Positions 16,855 to 27,153 of a stretch of 64,000 bases of DNA are shown here, in pieces. This DNA is from Streptomyces spororaveus (GTDB lineage: Bacteria; Actinomycetota; Actinomycetes; Streptomycetales; Streptomycetaceae): positions 6,400,001 to 6,464,000 of the forward strand of contig NZ_BNED01000005.1 of assembly GCF_016755875.1 (NCBI RefSeq), given 5' to 3'. Below the pieces are notes generated by a model. The model was given only the letters and a program-made list of their open reading frames with translations. It was not told the DNA's origin and did not search any database. Within the stretch, counting starts at the first letter, position 1. Every line of letters starts with the position of its first letter. The position numbers and the translations under genes are program-made.

Positions 16855-17012
16855 TGGTTCGACGTGTCCGGCGGCGAGAGTTCCTGGCTCCCGGGACGCA
16901 CGCGCGGCGTGCGCTCCCCGGTGACAGTGGCGGGACCGCGCCGGATTCGCACCGGACTTCCTCTCCATGCCGCCGTATTGGCTCGGGCAGTCCACCACGC
17001 ACCTCGAAGGCC
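16855..17012 (-). promoter_or_regulatory. Cobalamin (B12) riboswitch
   Basis: Read on the minus strand, the block AAGTCCGGTGCGAATCCGG followed by CGCGGTCCCGCCACTGTCACC is the conserved core of the B12 riboswitch. Downstream GCGTCCCGGGAGCCAGGAAC gives the B12-box-like AGCCAGGA segment, and a 5' CGAGGTGCGTGG matches the opening of the aptamer. The aptamer ends about 35 nt before cobD. A small CAGGG-cgcgga-CCCTG hairpin at about 16840-16855 lies next to the GTGAGGA ribosome site and could be the expression platform. B12 binding would repress cobD-cobQ. Confidence 0.92.
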
Positions 17013-17070
17013 CGTCAACTCGCCGTTGACCTGCGATGCGGTGGGGACGGAGGGCGCGGGAGGGGACGCG

Positions 17071-17105
17071 AAAGCTCCCCCCGGGACGAACCCGGAGGGA
17101 GCCTT
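17071..17105 (-). terminator. Intrinsic terminator after the 73-aa membrane protein
   Basis: On the minus strand AAGGCTCCCTCCGGG-ttcgt-CCCGGGGGGAGCTTT forms a long stem ending in TTT. It lies about 30 nt beyond the small membrane protein gene and about 60 nt before the riboswitch, separating the pit transcript from cobD. Confidence 0.8.
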
Positions 17106-17133
17106 CACACCCGACCCGCCCTGCGGCGGCGGA

Positions 17134-17355
17134 TCAGGAGACGATCAGGTAGATCCCGTACGCCACGGCCGACGCGACGAGCGCGAAGCAGAGGTACGCG
17201 CCGGTGCGGGCCAGGGTGGCGGTGCCGCCCTGCTCGGTGGCCGCCTCGTGCTTGGACAGGCCCACCAGGCCCAGGGTGAACAGGGCCACGAGGGCGACGG
17301 TGGCGGAGAGGCTGACCCCGAAGACGGAGCCGAGTGCTTCCCAGTCGATCTTCAT
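17134..17355 (-). CDS. Small membrane protein downstream of pit
   Basis: A 73-aa protein with two predicted membrane helices (FGVSLSATVALVALFTLGLVGL and TGAYLCFALVASAVAYGIYLIV) joined by a charged, Thr/Gly-rich loop. The ATG is only 32 nt after the phosphate-permease stop on the same strand, so the two are almost certainly co-transcribed. It may be an accessory subunit or regulator of the permease. No recognisable domain. Confidence 0.8.
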   Translation of the reverse strand: MKIDWEALGSVFGVSLSATVALVALFTLGLVGLSKHEAATEQGGTATLARTGAYLCFALVASAVAYGIYLIVS

Positions 17356-17387
17356 ACTGCCGATTCCTCTGTGTTTCTCTGGCGCGG

Positions 17388-18683
<1,296 letters not shown>

Positions 18684-18730
18684 TTACCCAGGCTTCTGTT
18701 TGACGTCAGTGGCTCGGCGACCGTAGGCAA

Positions 18731-18752
18731 CCTGGGTGAACGGAAGATGAAC
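18731..18752 (-). promoter_or_regulatory. PHO box (PhoP operator) upstream of the phosphate permease
   Basis: On the minus strand two adjoining 11-nt direct repeats, GTTCATCTTCC and GTTCACCCAGG, match the GTTCACC-type repeat unit recognised by Streptomyces PhoP. Spacing is exactly 11 nt. The box lies 48 nt before the ATG of the permease, so PhoP bound here would control the pit-small membrane protein operon, most likely repressing a low-affinity system during phosphate starvation. Confidence 0.75.
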
Positions 18753-19025
18753 TGACCTGGGCGGAGCGGTGTACTGGCGCGGGGTGTGATCGCGCCATTC
18801 GTCCTGATTCTGGCGTAGATATCGCTATTAATGCACGTCAAAGCCGGGTGAATGAACCCCTCCGCAGGGGGTCGGCCGTCCACACGACCCCGCCTCCGGG
18901 GCGCCGAAAGAGACCCAGATCACTCGACGGCGACCCGATCCGCGGCGGCGGCCGAAGGATCGGAACCGGCGACGGAGGGATCGGCTCCGGTGGCCCGCCC
19001 GAGGCACCGACCCGACACTGGAGCA
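18753..19025. other. Intergenic region between pit and the hydrolase
   Basis: Apart from the PHO box, this region holds AT-rich patches at about 18795-18840 that are plausible promoters for either strand. An open frame in phase with the hydrolase extends back to ATG 18852, but its codons encode a disordered Arg/Pro/Ala-rich stretch, so I leave it as possible leader sequence. Confidence 0.35.
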
Positions 19026-20156
19026 GTGCGTACCGCGACAGCGACGGCTGCGGCCGTCACCACGACGCTCCTGGGTGCCGGCGCGGCCGCCGTCGCCATC
19101 GGCCGACACGCCGCCGACGCGGCCCTGCGGCCCGAACCCGGACGCCCGCTCCCCGGCGGACCACGGCTCAGCGTCCACTCCGCCACCGAGGGCCGCATCA
19201 CACTGACCCGCTCGCTCGCCTCCCTGCGCCCCGGCACCTACGGCCTGGTCGCACCCGGTGTGCACGCCGTCGTCGGGCCCGTCCTCGCGGACGCCGACCC
19301 CGGCCCGGACGCCGTCGTACGGCGGCTCGTCTCCGTCACCCACGGCGTCCTCGACCCCGGCACCCGGGTCTCCCTCACCCCCCAGGTGTACGTCGGCAAC
19401 CCGCGCACCGCCCTCGGGCTCGACCACGCCGACGTGGACATCCCCGGAGAGCTCGGCGCCCTGCCCGCCTGGTTCGTGCCCGCCGCCCGGGACACCTGGG
19501 TGATCGCCGTGCACGGGCTCGGCGGCAGCCGCGAGCACCCGATGGTGGTCATGCCCTTCCTGCACCGCCACCAGCTGCCCGTACTGGACCTCGGCTACCG
19601 CGGCGACCTCGGCGCCCCCGCACCCCCGGACGGCCTCGGCCACCTCGGTGAATCGGAATGGCGCGACCTGGACGCCGCCATCCGCTACGCCCTGCGCTAC
19701 GGAGCCCGCCGCGTGGTCCTCTACGGCTGGTCCACCGGCGCCACCATGGCCCTGCACGCCTTCGAACGCTCGCCGCTCGCCCACCGGATCTCCGGACTGG
19801 TCCTCGACTCCCCGGTGCTCGACTGGCACGCCACCCTGCGCGGGCTCGCCGCGGCGCGCGGTGTCCCCGGCGTGGTGCTGCCGCTGGCGGTCCGGGCCGC
19901 CGAGGGCCTCACGGGCCTGCGCGCCGACCGCCGGCCGGCGGGCGCCGACCCCGGCGCGCTGCGCGTCCCCGTACTGATCCTCCACGGGCCGGACGACGCG
20001 CTCGCCCCCTGGGGGCCCTCGCGCAGACTCGCCGCCGCCCGCCCCGACCTCGTCACGCTGCACACCGTGAGCCGGGCCGGGCACGGCGCGATGTGGAACG
20101 CCGACCCGGCCGGATACGAGGAGGCCCTGCGCCGCTTCCTCACCCCCCTCATGTGA
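19026..20156 (+). CDS. Alpha/beta hydrolase, membrane-anchored or secreted
   Basis: A 376-aa hydrolase. After a hydrophobic N-terminal segment (AAAVTTTLLGAGAAAVAIG) comes a 100-residue domain typical of actinobacterial homologues, then the hydrolase fold: oxyanion segment VIAVHGLGGSREH, nucleophile YGWSTGATMAL (GxSxG), acid in LHGPDDALAP and histidine in SRAGHGAMW. The substrate is unknown; esterase or peptidase activity is likely. The start is uncertain: GTG 19026 gives a sensible signal-anchor, while ATG 18852 would add 58 low-complexity residues. Confidence 0.82.
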   Translation: MRTATATAAAVTTTLLGAGAAAVAIGRHAADAALRPEPGRPLPGGPRLSVHSATEGRITLTRSLASLRPGTYGLVAPGVHAVVGPVLADADPGPDAVVRRLVSVTHGVLDPGTRVSLTPQVYVGNPRTALGLDHADVDIPGELGALPAWFVPAARDTWVIAVHGLGGSREHPMVVMPFLHRHQLPVLDLGYRGDLGAPAPPDGLGHLGESEWRDLDAAIRYALRYGARRVVLYGWSTGATMALHAFERSPLAHRISGLVLDSPVLDWHATLRGLAAARGVPGVVLPLAVRAAEGLTGLRADRRPAGADPGALRVPVLILHGPDDALAPWGPSRRLAAARPDLVTLHTVSRAGHGAMWNADPAGYEEALRRFLTPLM

Positions 20157-20216
20157 AGGACCACCAACGAAGGGGCACCGTACGAAGGGCCGCCGTGTGC
20201 GGGGCAGCCATGTGAA

Positions 20217-20237
20217 GGCCCTGTGACGGACAGGGCC
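20217..20237 (+). terminator. Short hairpin after the hydrolase gene
   Basis: GGCCCTGT-gacgg-ACAGGGCC, an 8-bp perfect stem 60 nt after the hydrolase stop, with no T-run. Confidence 0.4.
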
Positions 20238-20332
20238 CCACGGGCGGCTTGTCCCGGTCTGCACTGCGGGTGACCGGCGACAACGACCGGTTCCGTTTGG
20301 GCTTTCGGCCAGTGACGGGCGAGACTGCTTCC

Positions 20333-21757
20333 GTGACGTCCCGAAAGCCTGATGAGCAGTTGGCTCGCGACTCCAGACTCCGACTCGTCTCGCCGCGTTC
20401 CGTCGCCGCGGCCCGCAAGGCGGTGACCGACCGGCGCACCCGGCCCGCGCCCAGGCCCCCGGCGGGTACACCCGCCACGGCAGACCTCGCGAACCGGGCC
20501 CGGGCCTCGCTCGCCGACGCGGTACGCCTGACCCGCTGGGCCGAGCGCAATCTGGGCGCCGGGGGTGGTGGCCGGCCCGCCCCGACGGGCGCCCTGCCCG
20601 CCGCCGACGTCGAACGCGCCGCCACGGAACTCGGCCTGACGCACGGCCAGATCCAGGTCGGCTGGGACCGCGCCCGGCTCGCCGGACTGGTCGAGGTGCA
20701 CGGCGGCCACGCCCGGCCCGGCTGGCGGCTGCGTGCCTGGGACCGCGACGACACCGCCGTGCTGCGCGGCTGGGTCGCCCTCTTCGACGCCTGGTCGCTG
20801 GTCCATCCCGCACCCGCCGACATCGCCGCCTCGGCCGTCGCCGAGGTCGTCGAGGCGATGCCCCAGCTCCTGTCGCTGCTCCAGCTGTCCGCCGGCCCGG
20901 TGACCGTCCCGGACCTGCTCGACCTGCTCGGGCAGCGCGTCACCGAACTGCGCGACGAGCGGTGCGAGATCCCCTACGAGGCCGAGCCCACGGCGGCGCT
21001 CACCTCCGCCGCCGGTTCCGCGGAGGCCCGCCCCGTCCCGCTCGCCCGGCTGCTGCGCTGGGCCCTCGGCGGCCTCGCCGCCGTGGACGCCGTCACCCTC
21101 GGCCCCGCCCGGGCCACGCTCACCCCGCTGGGCAGCTGGGCCGTCTGGGTCAAGCTGGAGCAGATCTGCGTCGCGGCGCAGAGCCCCGCCGGGAACATCG
21201 AGCAGTCCGCCGCCGCCATGCTGCGCGGCTGCGCGCGGCTCACCCCCGGCCCGGCCCGCGCCGAGTACCAGGCCTGGCTCGCCGCCCGGCCCGTCGGCCA
21301 CGCGGTGGCCGAGCTGCTGCAGGCCGCCCGCGGTGAGGACGCCCTGCTGCGCGGCCTCGCCTTCGAGGCGCTGCGCGTGGTCGGCGCCCCCGCCGAGCCC
21401 GAGGTGCGTGCCACCGTGCGCGAGCCCGGCCTGCGCCCCTACGCCCTGCTCTGGCTCGCCGAGCACGACGGGATCGACCCCGACGAGGCGCAGGACGTCC
21501 TCACCGCCGAGGAGTCGACCTGGCTCTGGGTGGACACCGCGGCCGCCATCGCCGACCACGGCGAGGCCGAGCTGCTGGCCCGCCACCTGGACTCGGCCGT
21601 GCGGACCACCGTCCCCCGGCTGCTGGACGAGGTCCGTGCCGTCGGACATCCGCGCACGGTGCAGGTGCTGGTCGCACTGGCCGCGGCCCACCCCGACCCG
21701 ACGCTGGCCAAGGCGGTCCGCCGGGCTGCCTTCCAGGTCCACACCGGCGGCGAGTGA
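20333..21757 (+). CDS. Conserved hypothetical protein, helical-repeat type
   Basis: A 474-aa Ala/Leu/Arg-rich soluble protein. Residues about 60-150 look like a winged-helix-like segment (TELGLTHGQIQVGWDRARLAGLVEV), and the C-terminal third (LRGLAFEALRVVGAPAEPEVRATV, HLDSAVRTTVPRLLDEVRAVG, TVQVLVALAAAHPDPTLAKAV) resembles HEAT-like helical repeats used in protein binding. I do not recognise a named family or function. GTG 20333 is chosen because the upstream extension (from TTG 20249) reads as non-coding. Confidence 0.75.
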   Translation: MTSRKPDEQLARDSRLRLVSPRSVAAARKAVTDRRTRPAPRPPAGTPATADLANRARASLADAVRLTRWAERNLGAGGGGRPAPTGALPAADVERAATELGLTHGQIQVGWDRARLAGLVEVHGGHARPGWRLRAWDRDDTAVLRGWVALFDAWSLVHPAPADIAASAVAEVVEAMPQLLSLLQLSAGPVTVPDLLDLLGQRVTELRDERCEIPYEAEPTAALTSAAGSAEARPVPLARLLRWALGGLAAVDAVTLGPARATLTPLGSWAVWVKLEQICVAAQSPAGNIEQSAAAMLRGCARLTPGPARAEYQAWLAARPVGHAVAELLQAARGEDALLRGLAFEALRVVGAPAEPEVRATVREPGLRPYALLWLAEHDGIDPDEAQDVLTAEESTWLWVDTAAAIADHGEAELLARHLDSAVRTTVPRLLDEVRAVGHPRTVQVLVALAAAHPDPTLAKAVRRAAFQVHTGGE

Positions 21758-21814
21758 CTCCGTAGGGGACACGTACAAGTACGCGCACGAGCACGGGGGC
21801 GGGCGCGCCGCGGG

Positions 21815-22210
21815 TCAGACCTGCGGCGCGTACGTCCCGAAGCTCCAGACGTTGCCCTCGGCGTCGCGGGCCATGTAGTCGCGGGAGCCGTAGTCCTGGT
21901 CGGTGGGCTCCATCACGATCTCCGCGCCGTGCTCGACCGCCCGCCGGTGATGGGCGTCCACGTCCTCGACCACGACATAGACCCCCGAGGGGCCGGCGCC
22001 CTCCATGGCCTTGTCGAAGACCCCTCCCCTTCCCGAACTGCCCAGCATCACCATGCCGTTGCCGTACGCCAGCTCGGCGTGCATCACCGAGCCGTCCTCG
22101 CCCTCGTAGACGGCGACCTGGCTGAAGCCGAAGGCCTCGGTCAGCAGCCTGATGGCCGCCTTCGCGTCGCGGTAGACCAGGGTGGGACAGATGGACGGAA
22201 CGCCTGCCAT
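21815..22210 (-). CDS. VOC (glyoxalase/bleomycin-resistance fold) protein
   Basis: A 131-aa single VOC module pair: ICPTLVYRDAKAAIRLLTEAFGF at the start, then MHAELAYGNGMVML, VYVVVEDVDAHHRRAVEHGAEI and DYMARDAEGNVWSFGTY. These are usual in the YP-PhnB-like/glyoxalase group of small-molecule binding or metal-dependent enzymes. Substrate unknown. ATG at 22208-22210 is preferred to GTG 22219 because AGGGAG sits 8 nt before the ATG but directly abuts the GTG. Confidence 0.87.
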   Translation of the reverse strand: MAGVPSICPTLVYRDAKAAIRLLTEAFGFSQVAVYEGEDGSVMHAELAYGNGMVMLGSSGRGGVFDKAMEGAGPSGVYVVVEDVDAHHRRAVEHGAEIVMEPTDQDYGSRDYMARDAEGNVWSFGTYAPQV

Positions 22211-22273
22211 GACGATCACTCCCTCTCGTGACGGTGACCCGCGTCACACCAGCATGGCAGGCGTCACCGACCG

Positions 22274-23167
22274 TCAGCGGAAGGTGTTGCACTGGGCCAT
22301 GTCGCCGGTCCGGTAGCCCTGGTAGAACCACTGCCGGCGCTGCTCGGCCGAGCCGTGGGTCCAGGACTCCGGGGACACCCGGCCCTGGAACTTCTCCTGG
22401 ATCCGGTCGTCACCGACCGCGGCCGCCGCGTCGAGGCCGTCCCTGATGTCGTCCTCGGTCAGGGTCTTGATCAGGGGCCGCCCGATGGACGCGTCCGTGA
22501 CGTTCGTCGCGTTGTGCGCCCACACCCCGGCGTAGCAGTCGGCCTGCAGCTCGACCTTGACCGCGTTGCTGTTGGGGCCCTGCCGCCCGTCCTGGGCCCG
22601 CTGGAGGGTCCCGGTCAGGTTCTGGATGTGGTGCCCGTACTCGTGGGCGACGACGTAGGCCTGGGCGAAGGGGCCGCCGATCGCGCCGTACTTCGTCCGC
22701 AGGTCCTCGAAGAAACCCAGGTCCAGATAGACCTTCCGGTCCGCGGGGCAGTAGAAGGGGCCCACCGCCGAGCCGGCGGTCCCGCACGCGGTGTTCACCC
22801 GGTTCTCGAAGAAGACGGTCGTCGCCGGGCTGTACTGGCCGCCGCGCCGGGCGAACTCCTGCCGCCAGAAGGCCTGGGTGCTCCGGGTGACCGCCAGCAG
22901 CCGGCAGTCCTCCCGCGTGTTCGCGTCGTGCCCCGACTTGCAGGCCTCTTTCACCTGGTTGAAGGACGAGGAGGCCGGCACCGGCTCCCCTTCCTCCGTG
23001 GACAGCCCCAGCTGCTCCGGCCCCACCCCGAACAGCAGCCCCATGATCAGCGCGATGAGACCGACGATGCCGCCGCCGACGGTGGCCTTGCCGCCCGGGA
23101 TGCGGCTGCCGCCGCGCCTGTCCTCGACCTCGGAGCTGTCGAGTCTGGCGTCGTCGTCGAACTGCAT
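22274..23167 (-). CDS. Neutral zinc metallopeptidase (YpfJ/KPN_02809 family)
   Basis: A 297-aa membrane-anchored peptidase. A charged cytoplasmic N-terminus (MQFDDDARLDSSEVEDRRGG) leads to one transmembrane helix (GGGIVGLIALIMGLLFGVG) and an extracellular catalytic domain. The zinc site VVAHEYGHHIQNLTG (HExxH at about residues 170-174) and a downstream LQADCYAGVWAH supply the metal ligands. Four Cys in the outer domain probably pair. Substrates are unknown in this family. It is divergent from the ABC-F gene. Confidence 0.88.
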   Translation of the reverse strand: MQFDDDARLDSSEVEDRRGGSRIPGGKATVGGGIVGLIALIMGLLFGVGPEQLGLSTEEGEPVPASSSFNQVKEACKSGHDANTREDCRLLAVTRSTQAFWRQEFARRGGQYSPATTVFFENRVNTACGTAGSAVGPFYCPADRKVYLDLGFFEDLRTKYGAIGGPFAQAYVVAHEYGHHIQNLTGTLQRAQDGRQGPNSNAVKVELQADCYAGVWAHNATNVTDASIGRPLIKTLTEDDIRDGLDAAAAVGDDRIQEKFQGRVSPESWTHGSAEQRRQWFYQGYRTGDMAQCNTFR

Positions 23168-23357
23168 CCCGCACCGCCCTCCATACGTGGAACAGGTGCG
23201 GCCGCGTCTCCGCCCATGCGGCGAGTATCAACCCAATCATCCCGGTACGCGCCTCGGTCGCCCGGGGAGCCGCTGGGCCGGACGGGGGACACGGGGGAGC
23301 CCGTCCCGAGGGGCGGGCGGCCCGGCCCGCGCCCGGAAACCAGTTGCACACCCCCGG

Positions 23358-23363
23358 TAGAAT
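23358..23363 (+). promoter_or_regulatory. -10 box for a leaderless upstream ORF
   Basis: TAGAAT, a near-perfect -10 hexamer in very GC-rich DNA, ends 7 nt before ATG 23371, placing the predicted transcript start on that ATG. No clear -35 is seen at the usual spacing. Confidence 0.55.
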
Positions 23364-23370
23364 GTCTCCC

Positions 23371-23394
23371 ATGGCAAATCTCCTCGCGGATTAG
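23371..23394 (+). CDS. Seven-codon leader peptide ORF (MANLLAD)
   Basis: ATG 23371 to TAG 23394 encodes MANLLAD. It lies 62 nt before the GTG of the ABC-F gene and starts where transcription from TAGAAT should begin, so it would be read as a leaderless message. Short upstream ORFs in front of ABC-F genes commonly sense ribosome stalling by antibiotics and control the main gene by attenuation. No Shine-Dalgarno is needed or seen. Coding status is inferred from position, not from length. Confidence 0.5.
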   Translation: MANLLAD

Positions 23395-23456
23395 CGGCGT
23401 CGAAGCTTCGCGTCCTGCCCCCCTTCCGCCGTCCCGACCCGCCCTGGAGTATTTCC

Positions 23457-25053
<1,597 letters not shown>

Positions 25054-25055
<2 letters not shown>

Positions 25056-25121
25056 TCGGGTTCCGGTTCCCGTTCCGCTTTTGATCCAGTTCCTTATGGA
25101 TCATTCGGCTCACGGGTGATC
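25054..25121 (+). promoter_or_regulatory. GATC cluster upstream of gbn
   Basis: Four GATC tetramers begin at 25054, 25083, 25099 and 25118, with a fifth at 25377. The last two of the cluster lie in an inverted repeat ATGGATCA...TGATCCAT. Given the rarity of A/T here, one GATC per roughly 400 nt would be expected. As the downstream gene encodes a GATC-binding nucleoid protein homologue, this may be an autoregulatory site. Confidence 0.45.
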
Positions 25122-25164
25122 CATCATCTGAGTGAGACGGTCTCGTACCGTTGCGCGTCGTACG

Positions 25165-25213
25165 ACGGCCCCGGCCGCACCAGCGAAGGTGCGCGACCGG
25201 GGCCGTTCGTTTT
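25165..25213 (+). terminator. Terminator of the ABC-F transcript
   Basis: ACGGCCCCGG and CCGGGGCCGT form a perfect 10-bp stem (25165-25174 with 25197-25206) followed by TCGTTTT. The loop itself can pair (GCACC...GGTGC). It lies 110 nt after the ABC-F stop and before the gbn gene. Confidence 0.8.
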
Positions 25214-25419
25214 CCGCTTCCGCGCCCCTGACCTGGAGATTCCTGGCGGGGGCAGCGGAGTGTGACGGAGGTCATGCAGCGGAAGAGGAGATTCCGTTCT
25301 GCTCGGGCGTCCACCGCTCGGGAAATGCCGTCCCACCGACCTTGCTGAATGGGTGGCCAGGAAGCGTGGGAGGGGTGATCATGAGAAGTCCAGAGCGCAC
25401 TTCCCATGAGGAGGCACGG

Positions 25420-25641
25420 GTGGCCGAGACTCTGAAGAAGGGCAGCCGGGTAACCGGCGCCGCGCGCGACAAGCTCGCGGCAGACCTGAAGAAGAAGTAC
25501 GACTCCGGTGCGAGTATCCGGGCACTGGCCGAAGAGACCGGCCGGTCCTACGGATTCGTCCATCGGATGCTCAGTGAGTCCGGGGTGTCGTTGCGTGGTC
25601 GCGGAGGCGCGACGCGCGGCAAGAAGGCGGCTACGGCCTGA
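25420..25641 (+). CDS. gbn: Gbn-type GATC-binding nucleoid-associated protein
   Basis: A 73-aa basic protein with a helix-turn-helix: KKKYDSGASIRALAEETGRS then YGFVHRMLSESGVSLRGRGG and a GKKAATA tail. It matches my memory of S. coelicolor Gbn (SCO1839), an actinobacterial nucleoid protein that binds GATC-containing DNA and influences development and antibiotic production. GTG 25420 is preceded by GAGGAGG at 7-nt spacing and gives the 73-aa form; an in-frame ATG at 25381 would add 13 residues but lacks a good ribosome site. Confidence 0.85.
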   Translation: MAETLKKGSRVTGAARDKLAADLKKKYDSGASIRALAEETGRSYGFVHRMLSESGVSLRGRGGATRGKKAATA

Positions 25642-25745
25642 CCCCGGTCCCATCGGTTCCAACGCTCCAACGGATTCAGGTTCACCATGATCCGACGGTT
25701 CCTTCGGTGACCCCCGGTCGGCCTTCCGGTCGGCTGGGTGGTTAC

Positions 25746-25784
25746 TGTGCAGTCACTTAGGCCGAGCTTGCGGCCGACTGCACA
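25746..25784 (+). promoter_or_regulatory. Long palindrome in the enoyl-CoA hydratase leader
   Basis: TGTGCAGTC and GACTGCACA form a perfect 9-bp inverted repeat with an inner GGCCG/CGGCC pair. It ends 3 nt before GGAGG, the ribosome-binding site of the next gene. It could be a repressor operator overlapping the transcription start, or an RNA hairpin controlling access to the ribosome site. Confidence 0.5.
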
Positions 25785-25799
25785 CCGGAGGCATGAGAG

Positions 25800-26579
25800 A
25801 TGGCTCTGCTCGACAAGGACGGCGTACGACTCACCGTCGACGACACGGTCGCCACGGTGACACTGACCAATCCGGCCAAGCGAAATGCCCAATCCCCCGC
25901 GCTCTGGCGGGCTTTGGCCGAGGCCGGGAGGTTGTTGCCGGGCACCGTTCGGGTCGTCGTGCTGCGCGGTGAGGGCAAGTCCTTCTCCGCAGGGCTCGAC
26001 CGGCAGGCGTTCACCCCCGAAGGCTTCGAGGGCGAGCCGTCCTTCCTCGATCTGGCGCGCGGTTCGGACGAACTGCTCGACGCCACGATCGCCGAGTACC
26101 AGGAGGCATTCACCTGGTGGAGGCGTAACGACATCATCTCCGTCGCCGCCGTGCAGGGGCACGCGATCGGCGCCGGCTTCCAGCTCGCGCTCGCGTGCGA
26201 CCTGCGCGTGGTCGCGGACGACGTGCAGTTCGCCATGCGTGAGACCAGCCTCGGCCTGGTTCCCGACCTGGCCGGTACCCAGCCCCTGACCTCCCTGGTC
26301 GGCTACGCCCGCGCGCTGGAGATCTGCGCGACGGGCCGCTTCGTGCACGCCGAGGAGGCGGAGCGCGTCGGCCTCGCCAACCTCGTCGTCCCCGCGGACG
26401 AGCTCGACGCCGCCGTCCAGGACCTCGCCACGGCCCTGATCGCGCCGCCGCGGGACGCCGTGATCGAGACGAAGACCCTGCTGCGCTCCGCCCAGGCCCG
26501 TCCCTACGACGACCAGCGCGCCGCCGAGCGCGCCGCGCAGGCCCGCCGCCTGCGGGACCTGGCCGGTCTCTCCGACTGA
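25800..26579 (+). CDS. Enoyl-CoA hydratase/isomerase family protein
   Basis: A 259-aa crotonase-fold protein. Oxyanion-hole segments are GEGKSFSAGLDRQAF (about residues 58-72) and VQGHAIGAGFQLALACDLRV (about 117-136). At the catalytic positions ETSLGLVPDLAGT the region retains a Glu in MRETSLGLVP but has Asp-Leu where mitochondrial-type hydratases have a Gly-rich loop, so hydratase, isomerase or another CoA reaction are all possible. ATG 25800 is preceded by GGAGG about 8 nt upstream. Monocistronic: hairpins flank it on both sides. Confidence 0.88.
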   Translation: MALLDKDGVRLTVDDTVATVTLTNPAKRNAQSPALWRALAEAGRLLPGTVRVVVLRGEGKSFSAGLDRQAFTPEGFEGEPSFLDLARGSDELLDATIAEYQEAFTWWRRNDIISVAAVQGHAIGAGFQLALACDLRVVADDVQFAMRETSLGLVPDLAGTQPLTSLVGYARALEICATGRFVHAEEAERVGLANLVVPADELDAAVQDLATALIAPPRDAVIETKTLLRSAQARPYDDQRAAERAAQARRLRDLAGLSD

Positions 26580-26598
26580 GGGCCGCAGCACCACCGGA

Positions 26599-26641
26599 GC
26601 CCCGGGCGAAGTCGGCCAGCCGACCGGCGTACTCCCGGGGC
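26599..26641 (+). terminator. Terminator after the enoyl-CoA hydratase gene
   Basis: GCCCCGGG / CCCGGGGC perfect 8-bp outer stem with an inner GTCGG/CCGAC stem, beginning 20 nt after the stop. Confidence 0.6.
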
Positions 26642-26706
26642 GCCGTCGCGTTCCGGCGCCTAACGTGGTGCGGAGTGAGTCCGCTCTCCACGCGAAGGGA
26701 CACGCG

Positions 26707-27138
26707 ATGACCGAATCCGCATCAGGGGGCTCCGGCAAGGAGCCCGGCGACCGGGGACGCACGAGCATCGCCGACGGGGTGGTCGAGAAGATCGCCGGAC
26801 TGGCCGCCCGCGAGGTGGTCGGCGTGCACGCCATGGGCAGCGGCAGCGGGCTCTCCCGTACCTTCGGCGCCGTCCGCGACCGGGTGCCCGGCGGCCACAA
26901 GGCCGGCGTCAGCCGCGGCGTCAAGGCAGAGGTCGGCGAGACCCAGACCGCCCTCGACCTGGAGATCGTCGTGGACTACGGGGTCTCCATCCGCGCCGTC
27001 GCGCGGGCCGTCCGGGAGAACGTCATCTCGGCGGTCGAACGGATGACGGGCCTGGAGGTCGTCGAGGTCAACATCGCGGTGAGCGACGTCAAGCTGCCCG
27101 ATGAGCCCGACGAGGAGCCGGAATCCCGTCTCCAGTAG
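26707..27138 (+). CDS. Asp23/Gls24 family envelope stress protein
   Basis: A 143-aa Asp23/Gls24 domain protein: TSIADGVVEKIAGLAAREVVGVHAMG, then VKAEVGETQTALDLEIVVDYGVSIRAVARAVRENVISAVERMTGLEVVEVNI. In Staphylococcus the homologue forms a membrane-associated layer recruited by AmaP and responds to alkaline or cell-wall stress. It is the first gene of a five-gene operon that ends in an AmaP-like gene. ATG 26707 follows GCGAAGGGA. The C-terminus is acidic (DEPDEEPES). Confidence 0.9.
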   Translation: MTESASGGSGKEPGDRGRTSIADGVVEKIAGLAAREVVGVHAMGSGSGLSRTFGAVRDRVPGGHKAGVSRGVKAEVGETQTALDLEIVVDYGVSIRAVARAVRENVISAVERMTGLEVVEVNIAVSDVKLPDEPDEEPESRLQ

Positions 27139-27153
27139 CCGAGAGGAGCCCGC

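Noticed and set aside
18852..19025. 58-codon N-terminal extension of the alpha/beta hydrolase
   Set aside because: Low-complexity Arg/Pro/Ala sequence preceding a proper hydrophobic signal; more likely leader DNA, although the start remains open.
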